Shown here in pieces: positions 17,377-30,464 of a stretch of 64,000 nucleotides of DNA; the stretch's first letter is position 1, and each line of letters begins with the position of its first letter. Location of the stretch: assembly GCF_003967515.1 (NCBI RefSeq), contig NZ_BIFQ01000001.1, positions 372,001 through 436,000 of the forward strand, written 5' to 3'. Under the pieces are notes generated by a model. That model was given only the letters and a program-made list of their open reading frames with translations, did no database searches and was not told where the DNA came from. This DNA is from Dictyobacter aurantiacus. Lineage in GTDB: Bacteria > Chloroflexota > Ktedonobacteria > Ktedonobacterales > Ktedonobacteraceae. The position numbers and the translations under genes are program-made.

Positions 17377-18514
17377 GTTCGCCTCTCACCCTCTCCAGAA
17401 AGTAGTCAAAAATCCAATCGGTATCCTCGGGACCGGGCGCGGCCTCGGGATGGAACTGTACGGAAAAGAAGGGCAAACTGCGATGTCTGATACCCTCGTT
17501 ACTGCCATCATTGGCGTTGATAAACCAGGCATCAAAGTCCTGGGGCAATGTGCCAACCGCGAACCCATGGTTCTGGGTCGTGATATAACAGCGCTTGCTT
17601 CCCTGCATGAGTGCAGGCTGATTCTGGCTGCGATGGCCGAATTTCAATTTATAGGTGTCGCCGCCGGCGGCCAGGGATAGGATCTGGTGTCCCAGGCAGA
17701 TGCCCATGGTGGGGATGCCACGCTTCATAGCCTCGCGCACGGTGGCGATGGCTTTATCGGCCATCTTCGGATTGCCGGGTCCGTTAGAGATCAGGATGCC
17801 GTCAAAGTCGAAGTCGCACTCGGGCGAGAACAGATCATAATCCCAGGGTACGGTAATCACTCGTACGTGCTTGGCGACCAGGCTGCGCACGATGTTGCGC
17901 TTGGCCCCGCAGTCGATCAGCGCGATGGTGGTCTCCCCTTCTCCATGTTGCTGCACCTCGGTACCCGAGACGCGCGCGACCAGGTTCTCGGTGTTGGGAT
18001 CGTAGAATGGGATGTCTTCGTCAAAGACGATCTTGCCCAACATCGCGCCATGCGTGCGAATATACTGCGTGAGCAAGCGAGTATCCTTGATCTCAAGCGC
18101 CGGCACCTTCTCGCGGCGCAGCCATTCCCCCAAACTCATCTTGCTCTGTGGATGCGAAGGGGTGTCGACGTAATTTGAGACGATCAGACCCGATACATGA
18201 ATTTTATCGTCTTCCCATAAGCTTTCATCCGGCACACCATAGTTGCCCATCAAGGGAAAGGTCATAGTCAGGATCTGACCCGCGAATGACGCGTCGGTCA
18301 GGGCCTCCGGATAGCCAACCATTCCAGTACAGAAAACAACCTCACCGGCCGAGGCGCCCTGATAACCAAAGGAGCGACCTTCAAATCGAGTACCATCTTC
18401 CAGCACCAGGGCGCCATAGACAGGGGTTTCTGCCTGCCATGATTGGTTGCTCGTCCCGCTCTCCTCTAGCTGCGGCGATTCCAGCAGGTTGCCAGAGGTA
18501 TTTGTGTTATGCAT
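17369..18514 (-). CDS. carA: carbamoyl-phosphate synthase small subunit
   Basis: This 381-residue glutamine amidotransferase subunit releases ammonia for CarB. The N-terminal small-subunit domain contains GTRFEGRSFGYQGASAGEVV. The class I amidotransferase domain has the nucleophilic cysteine in MGICLGHQILSLAAGG and the His/Glu pair in QFHPEAAPGPED. Residues 1-30 (Asn/Ser/Thr/Glu-rich) are an extra, probably flexible, leader. GAGAGGA precedes the ATG by 7 bases. A 111-base gap separates it from pyrB and holds a stem (18555-18562 with 18587-18594) that might tune read-through or mRNA stability. Its stop overlaps the start of carB. Confidence 0.97.
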   Translation of the reverse strand: MHNTNTSGNLLESPQLEESGTSNQSWQAETPVYGALVLEDGTRFEGRSFGYQGASAGEVVFCTGMVGYPEALTDASFAGQILTMTFPLMGNYGVPDESLWEDDKIHVSGLIVSNYVDTPSHPQSKMSLGEWLRREKVPALEIKDTRLLTQYIRTHGAMLGKIVFDEDIPFYDPNTENLVARVSGTEVQQHGEGETTIALIDCGAKRNIVRSLVAKHVRVITVPWDYDLFSPECDFDFDGILISNGPGNPKMADKAIATVREAMKRGIPTMGICLGHQILSLAAGGDTYKLKFGHRSQNQPALMQGSKRCYITTQNHGFAVGTLPQDFDAWFINANDGSNEGIRHRSLPFFSVQFHPEAAPGPEDTDWIFDYFLERVRGEHE

Positions 18515-18625
18515 ATATTTATCCTCTCAGAGAAATCATTCTTTTCAGCAAAGTCCGCTCCACGCACCCGAGATCTCAGTCACGTCTGGAGCGGCCCATA
18601 CGTAGTTACGCTATAGTGTATTGAT

Positions 18626-19618
18626 TTATATTCTGCCCAGAACCAGGGCCAGTAAGGCCATGCGCGTATAGACGCCATTTCTAATCTGTGAACGGAGATA
18701 GACGGCTCGCTCATCCGCGTCTACGGCCGGATCAACCGATGCGACACGCGGCAAGGGATCCATTAAGATCATGTCTTTGCTGGCATATTTGTTCAGCAGC
18801 TCTGGGGTCGCGACGACGATCTCGCTCTGCGCCTGGCGGTACTCTTCAGCAGAGGCGAAGCGCTCTTTCTGCACGCGGGTCCAGTACCAGAAATCGCAGT
18901 CCTGCGGGATGTCCTCTTCGCGATGGATCTCGATCAGGCGGATGCCACGATCCTGCAGACTGACAAAATCATCGCGCGAGAGCTGCAGTTGTCGCGGCGA
19001 CAGCACATACATGGTGTTATTTTCATACAGTGAGAGTCCACGCAGCAGTGAGTGGATGGTGCGACTGTTCAGGGCATCCCCGGCCAGCAGACCGGTCAGA
19101 TTATCCAGGCGTCCAAAGCGCTCATAAAGGGTATACATATCCAGCAGGGTCTGGGTGGGATGCTCGTTGTTGCCGTCACCGGCGTTGATAACCGGCACAA
19201 AGCTGGCCGCTCGCGCCGCCTGCTTCGCCGCGCCAGAGATGCGATGCCGCAGCACGATCGCGTTGGTGTACGCCTCCATCACCTGGATGGTGTCCTCGAA
19301 GGTCTCACCCTTGCTGACCGAAGAAAAGGCTTCCGGATTCTGCATCTCGATGGTCTGGCCACCCAGGCGCTTGACGGCCGCCGAAAAAGAGCTAAACGTA
19401 CGGCTCGATGGCTCAAAGAACAGCAGACCCACCAGTAAACCTTCGAGCAGCCGCGATGGCTCGTTGTTCTCAGCGATGCGCTTCATCTGACGTGTCACAG
19501 TAAACAATGTATTGAGATCCGCTACCTCGAATTGATCGAAGGATACAATATCTTTCCCTTTAAAGTCTCCATGGATCATCTCAATATCTGTTTGTAGATG
19601 AGATATAGCCTGGAACAT
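18626..19618 (-). CDS. pyrB: aspartate carbamoyltransferase catalytic subunit
   Basis: This 330-residue enzyme joins carbamoyl phosphate and aspartate, the committed step of pyrimidine synthesis. The carbamoyl-phosphate loop appears as FFEPSSRTFSSFSAAVKRLGG (family form FxEPSTRT; the second Thr is Ser here). VINAGDGNNEHPTQTLLD and the C-terminal MDPLPRV and NGVYTRMALLALVLG are the other family signatures. No pyrI regulatory subunit is visible, so feedback by CTP on the enzyme is not suggested. GGGGAGG lies four bases before the ATG. It is the first gene of the operon and is preceded by a 326-base leader with an attenuator, the likely control point. Confidence 0.96.
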   Translation of the reverse strand: MFQAISHLQTDIEMIHGDFKGKDIVSFDQFEVADLNTLFTVTRQMKRIAENNEPSRLLEGLLVGLLFFEPSSRTFSSFSAAVKRLGGQTIEMQNPEAFSSVSKGETFEDTIQVMEAYTNAIVLRHRISGAAKQAARAASFVPVINAGDGNNEHPTQTLLDMYTLYERFGRLDNLTGLLAGDALNSRTIHSLLRGLSLYENNTMYVLSPRQLQLSRDDFVSLQDRGIRLIEIHREEDIPQDCDFWYWTRVQKERFASAEEYRQAQSEIVVATPELLNKYASKDMILMDPLPRVASVDPAVDADERAVYLRSQIRNGVYTRMALLALVLGRI

Positions 19619-19746
19619 ATAACCTCCCCTTAACAGTCGCGACGACAGGTTGATAGGTCATCCTTTTCTGCCTCTACAATCAACAATGGCGAGTTGCCCA
19701 TTAAAGTAGAGGAGGAGCCTCTTCTTACCGCGCAGCTTGCGCATGC

Positions 19747-19787
19747 AAAAAAAAATTCCTCACCCCTGGAATGAAAGGGGTGAGGAA
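19747..19787 (-). terminator. attenuator of the pyr operon
   Basis: Read on the minus strand, a 12-bp perfect stem (19776-19787 with 19756-19767, loop of 8) is followed at once by nine T (19747-19755). It lies about 160 bases after the likely transcription start and 137 bases before pyrB, so it must be bypassed for expression. Confidence 0.9.
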
Positions 19788-19894
19788 AAAATACTTTTCC
19801 TATGAATAACAATACCGGGTCCGTCATGGAAATGAAGCGATCGACATATCTTTTGTGATATGTTTTCGATCTGCCATTGCCTGTTTTTTCCCAT
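19760..19894 (-). CDS. candidate pyr leader peptide, 44 residues
   Basis: An ATG at 19894 opens a 44-codon frame beginning MGKNRQWQIENISQKICRSL and ending HRKSIFSSPLSFQG, with TGA at 19762-19760. The stop lies inside the 3' arm of the attenuator stem, so a ribosome reaching it would prevent the hairpin from forming. AGGG stands 7 bases before the ATG. The peptide has no domain, and its role would be the act of translation itself. The codons ATT TTT cover the U-run just before the terminator. The enterobacterial pyrL leader peptide is, as I recall, also 44 residues; equal length may be coincidence, but the geometry is shared. A longer minus-strand frame here (from 19980) begins upstream of the predicted transcription start and is rejected. 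Confidence 0.6.
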   Translation of the reverse strand: MGKNRQWQIENISQKICRSLHFHDGPGIVIHRKSIFSSPLSFQG

Positions 19895-19950
19895 GCGGAT
19901 ACCCTGCCTTTATTTTTTACTAGTTTTGGGAACCAATTCAAATTGCTAAG

Positions 19951-19980
19951 AGTATACCTTATACATTTCATCGATGTCAA
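19951..19980 (-). promoter_or_regulatory. sigma-70 promoter of the pyr operon
   Basis: On the minus strand a perfect TTGACA (19975-19980) and TATACT (19951-19956) are 18 bases apart. Transcription should start near 19944. Confidence 0.8.
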
Positions 19981-20192
19981 GCGTAATTGGTAACAACTTT
20001 GTGGGGCCGGCTATGGAAAAAACCACTACTCCCTCACCACTCTACGCCACTATGTACATGATCAGAGATTAATCAACCTGAGTTTTTATGTTGTGCTCAT
20101 TTTTTATTGCTGTATTTAAATCTTGTTGTTAGAATGCGGGAAGCAAACTTTTAGCGCTAATAATCGCCAAAAACAGAAAAGAAGGATTCATT

Positions 20193-20948
20193 ATGTCTTA
20201 CAATCCTGATCAAGGAAGCTATCCTGGAGCTTTTCCGCCGGGAAGCGGCTATGAACCATATGGACCTGGTGACGTTACAGAAACACCCTCACAACCTTTA
20301 CCATTGCGCGAGGCCGTCTGCCAGTTACCGATTCAGTATTTCAGGGTACTCACCAGGCCGAACGCGAGCACCTTTATGCGAGAAAAAGGCAAGGCCGCCT
20401 GGAACATCATCTGGGCACAGGTTCTTATGCTGACCGTAATTTCGGCTATCTTCACCATTCTCAGGATCATTATCCTGCCACCAACCAGGGTAATCCCCAT
20501 CCGCAACGGTAGCGTTTTAAATTCTATGTTGATGGCACTTCAGGCGATTAACTCACTTGGACCAGCCTTCGAAGTCATCGTCTATGTGATCTGGGCGGTT
20601 GTAGCTTTCTTCCTTAGCACCAGCATCAATTATCTGATCGCCAGGATCTTTGGGGGGCGAGGGACATTTAAGCAATATAGCTATAGCAGCTTATTGATCT
20701 CTACACCGCGAAGGGTAGCCGATGGCTTGATCGGATTGATCCCTATCGCGAGCATAAATGCGCTGTTCATTATGGGAACCTTTGTTTATCAGGTTATTTT
20801 GCAGATTTACATGACGATGGCGGTCCATCGCCTGCGTGGTGGTCGCGCCACCATGGCTGTCTTGCTCTTGCCCATTATTATAGTTATTCTGGCCTGTATC
20901 GCCGCGTTCCTGATCGTCGCCATGCTTCTCGCCAGCCTCCACAAATAA
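20193..20948 (+). CDS. Yip1-family membrane protein
   Basis: This 251-residue protein has a short Tyr/Pro/Gly-rich N-terminal region (to about residue 30). A helical segment (QLPIQYFRVLTRPNASTF) leads into about five membrane segments with the Yip1-like pattern (FGGRGTFKQYSYSSLLISTP, and a conserved end [20 protein letters not shown]). It is a clear paralogue of the next gene; the shared motifs run from PLPLREAVCQLP to the C-terminus. Yip1 proteins in bacteria have no settled function. AAGAAGGA lies about 6 bases before the ATG. A stem without T-run (21009-21018 with 21029-21038) follows the gene. Confidence 0.75.
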   Translation: MSYNPDQGSYPGAFPPGSGYEPYGPGDVTETPSQPLPLREAVCQLPIQYFRVLTRPNASTFMREKGKAAWNIIWAQVLMLTVISAIFTILRIIILPPTRVIPIRNGSVLNSMLMALQAINSLGPAFEVIVYVIWAVVAFFLSTSINYLIARIFGGRGTFKQYSYSSLLISTPRRVADGLIGLIPIASINALFIMGTFVYQVILQIYMTMAVHRLRGGRATMAVLLLPIIIVILACIAAFLIVAMLLASLHK

Positions 20949-21244
20949 AAATCTATCGCCATTTTTCACGATATAATTAGCAAGCTAACCACTATAACTA
21001 TAGCTCGAACCCCACAGACTGTAGATAATCTGTGGGGTCAATGAACCTGTACGACATCCTCTTCAAAAATAAACCAATTCCGTTACTCGATACCGATGCA
21101 TATATTCTGGCAATAACACGTGAGGGCGTTAATATTGACTCATCCTTAGATTGAATTATTTTTATTTTCATATTAAAATGATTTCAGACAGGTCTTTTAG
21201 CAATTATTACGTTCTGTTCCATATAGAAGAGAGAAGGGTGTACG

Positions 21245-22180
21245 ATGTCTTACGATCCTAATCAGGGCAATAATCCTGGTTATAATCCACCACCGCAAGG
21301 CGAAAATCCCGGTGGCTATCCGCCACCGCAGAGCCCATATACCGGCTATGGCACCCCACCACCTTCGCAGGAAGGCTACCCTGGCGGCTATCCTCCTCCC
21401 CCGCAACAGGGTGGGTATCCCGGCTATCCCCCACCTTCGCAGGAAAGCTACCCCGGTGGCTATCCCCCTCCACAGCAAGGCGGTTACTCACCTTATGGAC
21501 CTGGTGGCTACAACGAACCACCGGCCCAGCCTCTGCCACTGGGTGATGCCATCCGGCAGCTGCCAGCACAGTACCTCAGGGTCACTACAAAACCGGGCGC
21601 CAATACCTTCGCCATGGAAAAGGGTAAAGCCGCCTGGAACATCGTCTGGGTGCAGTTGGTTTTCCTGGCCATCGTAACAGGGCTTCTCACCGCCATTTCT
21701 ACAGTAATCGCCCTGCCCAATGCGTTGAATAGCTTCAACAACAGCAATCTTCCAGCCTCCACAGCGGAGCAGATGAGGACAATCTTTGCCACCCTTCCTG
21801 TTCCAATTGGAATCGGCTCAGTCATCCTGACAATTGTCGGATTTTTCATCGGCACAGGAATCTTATTTCTGATCGCCAAGGCTTTTGGTGGACAGGGAAC
21901 ATTCCTGCAATACGTTTATAGCTACTTGCTGTTTGAAGTTCCGCTAGGAATTCTCAGCTCACTGCTCGCGCTAATACCTATATTGGGATCGCTGGCAGCT
22001 CTAGCGCTGGGTATCTACCGCATTATCTTGCAGGTATACATGACAATGGCGGTCCATCGTCTGAGCGGTGGCCGAGCCACTATGGCCGTCCTGTTACTGC
22101 CAATCATCGGTATCATTCTTGCCTGCATCTTCGTCATCATACTGGTTGCCGCCGTCTCTAGAAGCATACCCAGCCACTAA
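21245..22180 (+). CDS. Yip1-family membrane protein with YPGGYPPP repeats
   Basis: This 311-residue paralogue of the preceding gene has a much longer N-terminal low-complexity region (residues 5-95) built of repeats such as YPGGYPPP and GGYPGYPPP. Such cytoplasmic-side Pro/Tyr/Gly tails are sticky and often bind partner proteins. From [18 protein letters not shown] onward it follows its neighbour: about five membrane segments, [20 protein letters not shown], and [20 protein letters not shown] near the end. AGAAGAGAGAAGGG lies upstream of the ATG. The pair probably arose by tandem duplication; whether the two form a complex is unknown. Confidence 0.75.
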   Translation: MSYDPNQGNNPGYNPPPQGENPGGYPPPQSPYTGYGTPPPSQEGYPGGYPPPPQQGGYPGYPPPSQESYPGGYPPPQQGGYSPYGPGGYNEPPAQPLPLGDAIRQLPAQYLRVTTKPGANTFAMEKGKAAWNIVWVQLVFLAIVTGLLTAISTVIALPNALNSFNNSNLPASTAEQMRTIFATLPVPIGIGSVILTIVGFFIGTGILFLIAKAFGGQGTFLQYVYSYLLFEVPLGILSSLLALIPILGSLAALALGIYRIILQVYMTMAVHRLSGGRATMAVLLLPIIGIILACIFVIILVAAVSRSIPSH

Positions 22181-22212
22181 TCAGTAACACATAGGGCAGA
22201 GCTTACCTCTAG

Positions 22213-22858
<646 letters not shown>

Positions 22859-22966
22859 ATATTCCTCTCTTCAGAGTATATTTGTAGTATCAGTTATCAA
22901 TAAGAGCTCGAAGTTGTTGCTTCGAGCGGAATGCAAAACATCAATATGCCGATTTTGTCTTTACAC

Positions 22967-23021
22967 TTGTCTCAACTGGTAGAATGTGAAAAGACTTTTC
23001 ACATTCTACCAGTTGAGACAA
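22967..23021. terminator. palindrome, 27-bp arms, downstream of the RHS gene
   Basis: Arms 22967-22993 and 22995-23021 are exact reverse complements with a single-base loop, about 50 bases after the RHS stop. No T-run follows on the minus strand. It is a probable terminator or 3' stabiliser. Confidence 0.75.
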
Positions 23022-23068
23022 TTAAAGGCTTATTGATGTATTTCTAAACACAAACCCAAGAAAGAAGA

Positions 23069-27735
<4,667 letters not shown>

Positions 27736-28580
27736 GAATGAGGTGAAGGAAGGAAAATCGTTTAAAAGAGACAGCTGGCACTGCCATCTCCTTCTAGACG
27801 TTAAATAGATAAAGACGTCCTTCAGGAAACATCCAAATCAAAAAAATAAAGATATGCTACTTTACCATTCCGTTGATTGAAAGAAACGGTTGATGTTTTT
27901 TTTATCAACATTTGCGTTAAGTACACTATATAGTATAAATAAGCACAATGATAAAAGTCAACCTTATATGTAAATATATTTATTTTTTAATCTTTTTCTA
28001 ATATTCCTTCTAGAAGGCTAATTGTTCGATAAAAAATTAAAAACATCATTTGCTATTCGTGTTATAAATAGAAATGGCGAAGTGAGAACAATAGTTTTCG
28101 GAGTTTGGAGATCGAGGTAAAGCAGAACCCATGGCAGGGATAGTTTCTATGGGAAAAAGAGTAACTGCTTCTCATTGGTGATGTCTGAAGAAGCTTTGGT
28201 CATTCACCGCTCTATTTCACTATCCGGGCCTCTGGTTCTCATCGCTGCTTGTGGAAACCACATAGAAATTGAGAGACTTCTCCGTTTGAAAACCTCTCAA
28301 AGGACATTGTCAGGCATCCTCTTGAAACCGTCCATGGCTGTTGTGAAAGAGCATAGAGATGACTCCGATATTCAGGCGCATATCAGGCTCACGGCAGCAG
28401 TATGATACTGGTCCCGATACGGCGGCAAACCTTCAATCGTGTCATACCTATCTGGCAAAGCACACTGCTTGGTAAGTGGTCATCTGTAGCACATAGAGTA
28501 GGATCACTAAAAGTGGGATAGATCCTACTCTTCTGAGAAGCGGCAAAAGCATTTTTATATAAAAAATATACTTTTTCACC
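27736..28580. other. AT-rich intergenic region upstream of the RHS gene
   Basis: About 845 bases without a credible gene. Bases 27820-28080 are very AT-rich. A stem (28495-28505 with 28521-28531) followed by TTCTGAGAAG lies near the end. A 76-codon frame at 28175-28405 has no binding site and no recognisable pattern and was not accepted. Confidence 0.4.
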
Positions 28581-29090
28581 TTAGACTTTTTCTAAACCGA
28601 TAATATCTTGCAGTACACCTGTCAGTGGTTTCGTGAAGGGAGTGCTATGTACATAGCACTGTGGATTGCAAAGGTCGCGAGTAGGATGGTAGAGGAGTAT
28701 TCCTCCCTGCGTTGCTTGTAGAGATGTCAAAACCTCTTCCGGAGTAGAGATAGAGAGGTGACGCTGTGCCTGATGGCAAAAATGCTCCCAGCACCAGGCA
28801 GTAGTCGTAGTGATAGTATACACGCCCTCTGCCTGTTTCCGTGCTACGCAGGCGGCTGCAAGTTGGGTGATCCGCTGCTCGCTCACATTACTCCACCTGG
28901 TTGCCCGATCAATGGCTTCAAGGATATCAAAATAGTGATCGATTTCACAGAGGGCTGGATATCCGCATTCCAGACACGGTTGCACTAATTGATGATGGCG
29001 TTGCCATGGACGGTAATGAGCCTCAACTAAAACAGTGTTCATCGATGGACTTCTTTCTCTTTTCATATTCGCTTGGGCAACATCGTCCAA
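28581..29090 (-). CDS. hypothetical protein next to a decayed RHS gene
   Basis: This 169-residue protein is of unknown family. It is soluble, with a CLECGYPALC cysteine cluster near residue 39 that could bind a metal. Helical segments follow (WSNVSEQRITQLAAACVARK and WCWEHFCHQAQRHLSI), and a further cysteine pair lies near the end (DLCNPQC). It starts 19 bases after the stop of the decayed RHS tail on the same strand, the place where an RHS immunity or effector-associated gene would be. In-frame starts exist at 29090, 29066 and 29042; the last follows AGAGAAAGAAG and may be the true one. The frame itself is intact, unlike its neighbour. Confidence 0.55.
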   Translation of the reverse strand: MDDVAQANMKRERSPSMNTVLVEAHYRPWQRHHQLVQPCLECGYPALCEIDHYFDILEAIDRATRWSNVSEQRITQLAAACVARKQAEGVYTITTTTAWCWEHFCHQAQRHLSISTPEEVLTSLQATQGGILLYHPTRDLCNPQCYVHSTPFTKPLTGVLQDIIGLEKV

Positions 29091-29108
29091 CTCTGGACAA
29101 TCCTGTAC

Positions 29109-29484
29109 TCATTGGGGAACACCCATAACTGCTCTCCCCAGAGAGTAAACGCCTATCGAAAAACCAACGATAGCTACCACTACACCAAAACCCGCTTCTG
29201 CTGTAGCTATGCCTGCGACACCTATAGGGTAGCCCACAGAAGCGATCCCTAAATCTGCTGGTGCCCATTTATCATGAGTCTATACGTTACATGCACCACT
29301 CGGATCCACTTCATTGACAGGATCATTATCCGCATAGACAGTCGGGTTGACTTTAAGCATTTCCGCGAGGCTGCCACCCATCGGTGTTCTTTGGGTCCAG
29401 CGACCAACCCGACCATCGTAGTACCGGATGCCGAACCTGGTGAGCCTGGTGGTGCTATCGAAGTAACATGCGTAATTTGGGCAT
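29109..29484 (-). pseudogene. internally deleted RHS gene remnant
   Basis: The remnant joins the first codons of an RHS gene (ATG at 29484, MPKLRM) to the end of an RHS core ([49 protein letters not shown]). The middle is missing and the two parts are in different frames; the junction is near 29463. The core frame then meets a TAG and, if read through, continues THDKWAPADLGIASVGYPIG and a hydrophobic stretch ending GRAVMGVPQ at a TGA (29109). The tail thus looks like a membrane-active RHS C-terminal domain silenced by deletion, frameshift and nonsense changes. Confidence 0.8.
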
Positions 29485-29690
29485 GCAAACCCTTCTGTAC
29501 GACTGAAAGACGTACACGAATGAGAAGATAAACAACGATGATATGTGAAAACGAAGCACGGCAAACAACACATAGCAATGACCACGTATGTGTGGATTCT
29601 CCATTGTGGCTTCGAAATACCTCAAAATGAGGGCCAGTGCATCCATACATGGCCGGGGAATTGCGTCATGCTCCTTTAGCTATTGATGAG
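29468..29690 (-). repeat. 5' region shared by two RHS loci, copy 2
   Basis: About 80% identical to 27512-27735, including the start codon region and about 200 bases upstream. Plus-strand frames across it are by-products of this shared sequence. Confidence 0.75.
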
Positions 29691-29983
29691 AATGAGTTGG
29701 AGGTGATGCATAAAAGAGGTAACTGGCATGTTACCTTCCCATACACGCCTGGTTATGGAAATAAAACCTCAGGAAACATTCAAATCAATAAAATAGAAAG
29801 TATGTTATGCAAGCTCCATAGTACTGAGAAAGCTACTGCTGCTTCTTTAGCACCAGATGTATTACTATATTATGTAGTATATAAAAGCAGGAGTATAAAA
29901 GTCAACCCTTCATGGAAACCTATTTATTTTTCTAACATTTTACATGGAAAGTTATTTTCTCGCACTTAAAAGAAAAAAGCTCA

Positions 29984-30109
29984 TCAGTATACACATGCTA
30001 CAAATATTGTCAACAGGATGAAGATAAGTGCTTCGGCTTGTTTCTTCTGAAAGTCCCTAAATCTTTCCAGCTCCTTGGTGCGCTGTAACCGCTCTATGAT
30101 AAGCTGCAT
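29984..30109 (-). other. possible small tail-anchored ORF or gene remnant
   Basis: From an ATG at 30109 the frame reads MQLIIERLQRTKELERFRDF, then QKKQAEALIFILLTIFVACVY and stop: a charged helix followed by a C-terminal membrane segment. The frame stays open upstream to about 30166 with plausible protein-like sequence (KKASFTIKCSEIDDFV) but has no start there. It may be the broken end of a longer tail-anchored protein or a small gene of 41 residues. No clear ribosome binding site was seen. Confidence 0.25.
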
Positions 30110-30256
30110 CACAAAATCATCTATCTCACTACACTTGATGGTAAAAGAGGCTTTCTTCCTCTCCCCCTGCTCTCAAAGAGCGCGTAGAACGCATACGGGA
30201 TCGGGGATGCCCCGAGAATGTGATCATGGGCGCCACCATGCACAAAGCCTTTGCGT

Positions 30257-30297
30257 CCGTGCTCTAACGTGGCTCAGGGAGCCACGTTAGAGCACGG
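30257..30297. repeat. palindrome, 19-bp arms
   Basis: Arms 30257-30275 and 30279-30297 are exact reverse complements with the loop AGG. It is intergenic and has no T-run. Confidence 0.8.
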
Positions 30298-30464
30298 GGG
30301 GAGGTGGTTTGTTTTGTCTCCACGGGAGGCAAAACAAGAAAAAACGAGAAGGCAAGCAAATCGAACAAAGGGCTTAACAGTGCTTCCAGCATCTAGAAGC
30401 TGGCACATCTCCCAGGATGAGCCTCTATCTCACCCCAGAAGGCCTGACGAGCAAATAACCCATC

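Larger units (their letters stand above)
19619..19944 (-). ncRNA. pyr operon leader RNA (attenuation region)
   Basis: The leader is inferred to start near 19944, downstream of the promoter at 19951-19980, and to run to the pyrB ATG. In order of transcription it has a binding-site-like AAAGGCAGGG, a 44-codon ORF (19894-19760), a hairpin with a 7-bp stem (19844-19850 with 19857-19863), a run of six U (19786-19791) and an intrinsic terminator. The ORF stop codon falls within the downstream arm of the terminator stem. This is the arrangement of UTP-sensitive coupled attenuation known from enterobacterial pyrBI. I looked for a PyrR-binding consensus (ARUCCNGNGAGGYU) and saw none. Confidence 0.7.
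29691..30464. other. intergenic region between RHS remnant and glycosyltransferase
   Basis: Mostly non-coding. On the minus strand a frame without a clear start (stop at 29984) encodes a helical segment followed by a hydrophobic end; see the next entry. A 19-bp-arm palindrome is at 30257-30297. Confidence 0.4.

Noticed and set aside
19630..19980. 116-codon minus-strand frame covering the pyr leader
   Set aside because: Its start lies upstream of the predicted transcription start, it crosses the terminator stem, and its sequence resembles no protein; the 44-codon frame fits the regulatory layout better.
28175..28405. 76-codon plus-strand frame upstream of the RHS genes
   Set aside because: No ribosome binding site and no recognisable pattern; surrounding DNA is AT-rich and non-coding.
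29637..29969. 110-codon plus-strand frame
   Set aside because: Its first part is the reverse reading of the conserved RHS 5' region (also present at 27590-27808), and the rest is low-complexity AT-rich sequence.
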